From Erysipelotrichaceae bacterium (GTDB taxonomy: Bacteria; Bacillota_I; Bacilli_A; Erysipelotrichales; Erysipelotrichaceae), in the NCBI GenBank assembly GCA_030694975.1, contig JAUYTU010000041.1:1-64000 (forward strand): DNA of 64,000 nt, read 5' to 3'. The notes under the pieces are model-generated. The model was not told the DNA's origin and ran no database searches. It was given only the letters and a program-made list of their open reading frames with translations. Positions 61,283 to 64,000 of the stretch are shown one piece after another (the stretch's first letter is position 1; each line of letters opens with the position of its first letter). A program made the position numbers and the translations under genes.

Positions 61283-61320
61283 ATAACGGAAATGGCAATT
61301 TTCTATTTCCGTTATTTTAT
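61283..61320 (+). terminator. Intrinsic terminator after ugd
   Basis: Eleven-base perfect arms ATAACGGAAAT (61283-61293) and ATTTCCGTTAT (61305-61315), then TTTATTG. Confidence 0.8.
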
Positions 61321-61328
61321 TGTTTCTG

Positions 61329-61334
61329 TATAAT
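61329..61334 (+). promoter_or_regulatory. -10 box before the ligase-like gene
   Basis: TATAAT 27 bases before ATG 61361; no good -35. Confidence 0.4.
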
Positions 61335-61360
61335 AAATGGTAGATTCGGGGGAATTTTAT

Positions 61361-62638
61361 ATGCGTGAGAGAAGAGATATAATTCCGACGTTAATCATAG
61401 TGACACTAGCTGTTATACCGCTCGTGTTTTTTCCGGTTGGGGAAGATGGTTTCTTTACACCGCCCAAACTTCTGATTTTGCGCTTAATCGTGATCACTTA
61501 CTTGTTTTGGATATTTAAAAACCGGGACAAAGTTAGTGATAATGTTTCAACGGACTGGATCAATCGAATATTGCTATTGTACTTTGCCTGGCTGGTATTT
61601 TCTACCCTATTTTCAATTGATATACGCCAATCAATTCTTGGAAATCTGTATCGTGATGAAGGACTCACAACAATCTTGATATATTTTGCAATTTTTTTAA
61701 TTGCCCGACAACAAGGCACGATTTCTAAGAAGAACATTTACTATATGTTGATTGCCGGATGTTTCGTTGTGATGTACGGTATCTTACAGAGTTATGGACT
61801 GGAATTCTTTCCCAGAGATTATATTCGAGAAAAGTGGATATTGCCATTTTCGACGATTGGTAATCCGAATTTTTTAGGTACTTACATCGTGCTGTTACTG
61901 CCATTTGCGGTGCATTTATTTGTCATTGAAAAGAAAAAGATTGGACTATTCATTTATGCTTTATTGTTCTATGGTTTACTTACAACGATGACTCGCGGAA
62001 CTTGGATCGGTGCATTTATTTCAGTTTTACTTTATCTCGGCATCCTTTTTATATATCGCCAACGTTTCAAGTTCGCAATTAAAGATGTCATGATCTTTGG
62101 CTTAGTAACGTTTTTATGTCTGTTAGTTTTTGATATTTCGACATCGGGAAGTTTCTTTTTAAGACTTCTATCCATCACACTGGAATTTGGAAGAGTGATT
62201 AAGGGCGGGGAAAACTTAGAACTCGCCGGGTCCTACAGAATGTTTATATGGCTCAAAACGATAGAGTTAATTAAGATGCGACCTTTTGTTGGGTTTGGAC
62301 TTGAAAACCTTCAATTGGCATTCGAACAATACTATGCAGTAGATATCATAAAGGTAATTGGTGGTCCCCTGATCATAGACAGAGCACACAACGAATACTT
62401 GCACATTGCCGTATCTTCCGGTATTCCAGCACTTATTCTTTATTTAAGTTTTATCACTCTTGTTATTCGAAAGGGAGTTGCTCGATTATTGGATTTACCT
62501 TATGCGATACCATTGCTTGTTGCTATTTTCGGATATCTTGTACAAGCCTTCTTTAATATTAGCGTCGTATCGGTCGCCTACATCTTCTGGGCATTTCTGG
62601 GATTTTTAGCTTCAAGCAAACCTATTGAAACAGAATAG
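61361..62638 (+). CDS. O-antigen ligase/polymerase family membrane protein (Wzy_C domain)
   Basis: A 425-residue protein with about 11 helices and the Wzy_C (PF04932) core: GNPNFLGTYIVLLLPFAVHLF (about 167-187), TMTRGTWIGAFISVLLYLG and, in the large outer loop, GFGLENLQLAFEQYY with DRAHNEYLHIAVSSGIPAL, where the arginine and histidine are those needed in WaaL/PglL-type enzymes. It joins lipid-linked glycans to an acceptor or polymerises them. In a Gram-positive this suggests protein or lipid glycosylation or polymerisation. ATG 61361 follows GGGGG at 61348-61352. It stands alone between terminators. Confidence 0.85.
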   Translation: MRERRDIIPTLIIVTLAVIPLVFFPVGEDGFFTPPKLLILRLIVITYLFWIFKNRDKVSDNVSTDWINRILLLYFAWLVFSTLFSIDIRQSILGNLYRDEGLTTILIYFAIFLIARQQGTISKKNIYYMLIAGCFVVMYGILQSYGLEFFPRDYIREKWILPFSTIGNPNFLGTYIVLLLPFAVHLFVIEKKKIGLFIYALLFYGLLTTMTRGTWIGAFISVLLYLGILFIYRQRFKFAIKDVMIFGLVTFLCLLVFDISTSGSFFLRLLSITLEFGRVIKGGENLELAGSYRMFIWLKTIELIKMRPFVGFGLENLQLAFEQYYAVDIIKVIGGPLIIDRAHNEYLHIAVSSGIPALILYLSFITLVIRKGVARLLDLPYAIPLLVAIFGYLVQAFFNISVVSVAYIFWAFLGFLASSKPIETE

Positions 62639-62671
62639 AACCGATTTTATTTGAGTTTCATTTTGTTCATT

Positions 62672-62693
62672 ATGCCCACTTTGGGCATTTTTT
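62672..62693 (+). terminator. Intrinsic terminator after the ligase-like gene
   Basis: Arms ATGCCCA (62672-62678) and TGGGCAT (62682-62688), then TTTTTT. Confidence 0.85.
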
Positions 62694-62776
62694 ATTAATG
62701 CCTGAATTTCAAATTCCTTTCATTATCTGTTATCATTTAAGTAATGATATTTTATTTGTTTGAAAGGAGTGAAGGT

Positions 62777-64000
62777 ATGAAAGTATTAGAGTTTAATTTG
62801 CGGAAGAAATACAGTGAGGCCAGTGGCGTATGTGCGGTAGTCAGTGATGACATTGTCATGGAACTCAATGAATATGGGGATTATGAGGAGAGGGTACTTT
62901 TACTTAATGATATGGTTCTTGATTCTGATATTGAGTTTGTTTCGCCGAATTTCAGTTCAGAAGTAAATGAGACAGATATTGCGGATAGGTTATTTAAGTC
63001 GGATGATGTTTCTTTTGATCAGCGACTGGGATATTATCGCTCACTCTACGCCGGACATGTGCTTGAGGGAGATTATCGGATAAATGCCAGTTCAGGGGGC
63101 ATTGGGACCTGGATATTCAAAGAACTGTTAGAGCGTGATTACATTGATGGGGTCATCCATGTGAAGGAGAATTTGGATAAAGGAAGTCCGATTTTGTTTC
63201 AATACGGTATTTCACGATCGGTTGAGGAGATCCGTGTCGGTTCACGCTCAAAGTACTACCCGGTTGAGATGTCTGAGGTTTTGAGAACTGTACGTGAAGT
63301 TGAGGGCAGGTATGCGATCATCGGAATTCCGAGTTTCATCATGGCTGTACGGCTGATATGTGAGAAAGACGAAGTTTTGAAATCGCGGATTAAGTATACG
63401 GTCGGATTGATTTGTGGGCATCAGAAAAGCAGTAAATTCGGTGAATTTCTGGCTTGGCAAGTCGGTATCAAACCCGGTAACTTGAAGGTTATGACTATCG
63501 TAAGAAACTGATGGACCGACCGGCCGATGACTATGGTGTAGAGATGGTTGGGACGATCGATGGCGTTGAGGTCAATATAGTTAAACCGATGAGTGAATTG
63601 CTTGGACATGATTGGGGTGAGGGGTTTTTCAAAGTTCTGGCATCCGACTATACCGATGATGTATTCAATGAAACTGCCGATATTACCATCGGTGATGCTT
63701 GGTTGCCTGAATATTCTGATGACAGCTTAGGGAGCAGCGTTGTTATTGTCAGAAACGCTGCATTGAATGATTTGATTGATTCGGGAATTAGTTCTGGTCG
63801 TTTGAAATTAAATGTTATTGACAAAGAAGCGATGTTTTTGTCTCAAGCCTCACATTACCGCCATACCCACGATGAACTGGCTTATCGCTTATTTAAAAAG
63901 GATATTTCAGGTCAATGGCGTCCGCAGAAAAGGGTAGAAGCATCGGGCGAACTGTTGGAGCGCAGAAAAAAAATTCAAGACCTGCGCGAAGAAATATCCG
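62777..64000 (+). pseudogene. FrhB/FdhB-like (coenzyme F420 hydrogenase beta subunit family) gene with a frameshift, cut by the window edge
   Basis: The first frame codes 244 residues (62777-63511): SSGGIGTWIFKELLERDYIDGVIHV and the region ending WQVGIKPGNLK belong to the FrhB/FdhB family, which in polysaccharide loci is found beside pyruvyltransferases. At about 63485 the frame breaks, ending MTIVRN. The matching continuation, GYDYRKKLMDRPADDYG, lies in another frame and stays open to the window end (TADITIGDAWLPEYSDD is a family hallmark). One missing base restores the frame. The amino iron-sulphur CxxC motifs are not visible. Start ATG 62777 follows AAAGGAG. The break could be mutation or a sequencing error. 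Confidence 0.72.

Noticed and set aside
1-64000. CRISPR arrays, tRNA and rRNA genes, prophage or att sites
   Set aside because: No regularly spaced repeats, no cloverleaf or rRNA-like stretches and no integrase or phage structural genes were recognised anywhere in the window.

Overview
The window is chromosomal DNA of a low-G+C Gram-positive bacterium (Bacillota). Purine-rich ribosome sites, TTGACA/TATAAT promoters, T-box leaders on ileS and pheST, SepF and DivIVA, a FemX-type peptidoglycan bridge enzyme, a TagD-type cytidylyltransferase and an LCP ligase all point to a walled firmicute. The gene set would fit the Erysipelotrichia or a related lineage, but that placement is inference and I did not fix genus.

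The left part (1-25.6 kb) is mostly housekeeping: a phosphogluconolactonase, a GntR/ABC operon with a duplicated permease gene, alanine dehydrogenase, a DUF2779 nuclease, a zinc phospholipase-like protein, ribosome hibernation factor, sepF-divIVA, T-box-ileS, an RNA methyltransferase, T-box-pheST, an SDR, yebC-tagD, tmcAL, a lipase, yceD-rpmF, a FemX-like enzyme and a VanY-like carboxypeptidase. Promoters and hairpin terminators are easy to see between units. Two genes too short for a 60-residue cut-off were found: rpmF (23288-23452) and a 52-residue cysteine-containing membrane protein (49368-49526, minus).

The right part (25.6-64 kb) is a cell-surface region with two polysaccharide cassettes of the same design. 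Each has a TTGTGA/TATA-type promoter, a membrane-bound CapD/PglF-type 4,6-dehydratase and a LoaP-type NusG paralogue, followed at once by an intergenic RNA whose first hairpin is conserved by compensatory changes between the two copies. Cassette A (29.0-46.6 kb) adds a chain-length regulator, a BY-kinase homologue that has lost its Walker A lysine, the full set resembling S. aureus CapM-CapN-CapL-CapE-CapF-CapG (D-FucNAc and L-FucNAc), UDP-GlcNAc dehydrogenase and UDP-hexuronate epimerase genes, three further transport/polymerase/transferase genes and a MurJ-like flippase. Cassette B (52.3-59.0 kb) carries a flippase, polymerase and glycosyltransferase in very A+T-rich DNA that ends at a decayed ISL3-type transposase. 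Between the cassettes lie two lipoproteins, an intact BY-kinase transcribed divergently from its modulator and PHP-type phosphatase, and a candidate small RNA on the minus strand (52011-52152). UDP-glucose dehydrogenase, an O-antigen ligase-like protein and a frameshifted FrhB-family gene close the window.

The most interesting signal is the pair of LoaP genes with their matching RNA elements: it suggests that two interchangeable capsule operons are each controlled by their own antiterminator acting on the RNA just downstream of its gene.
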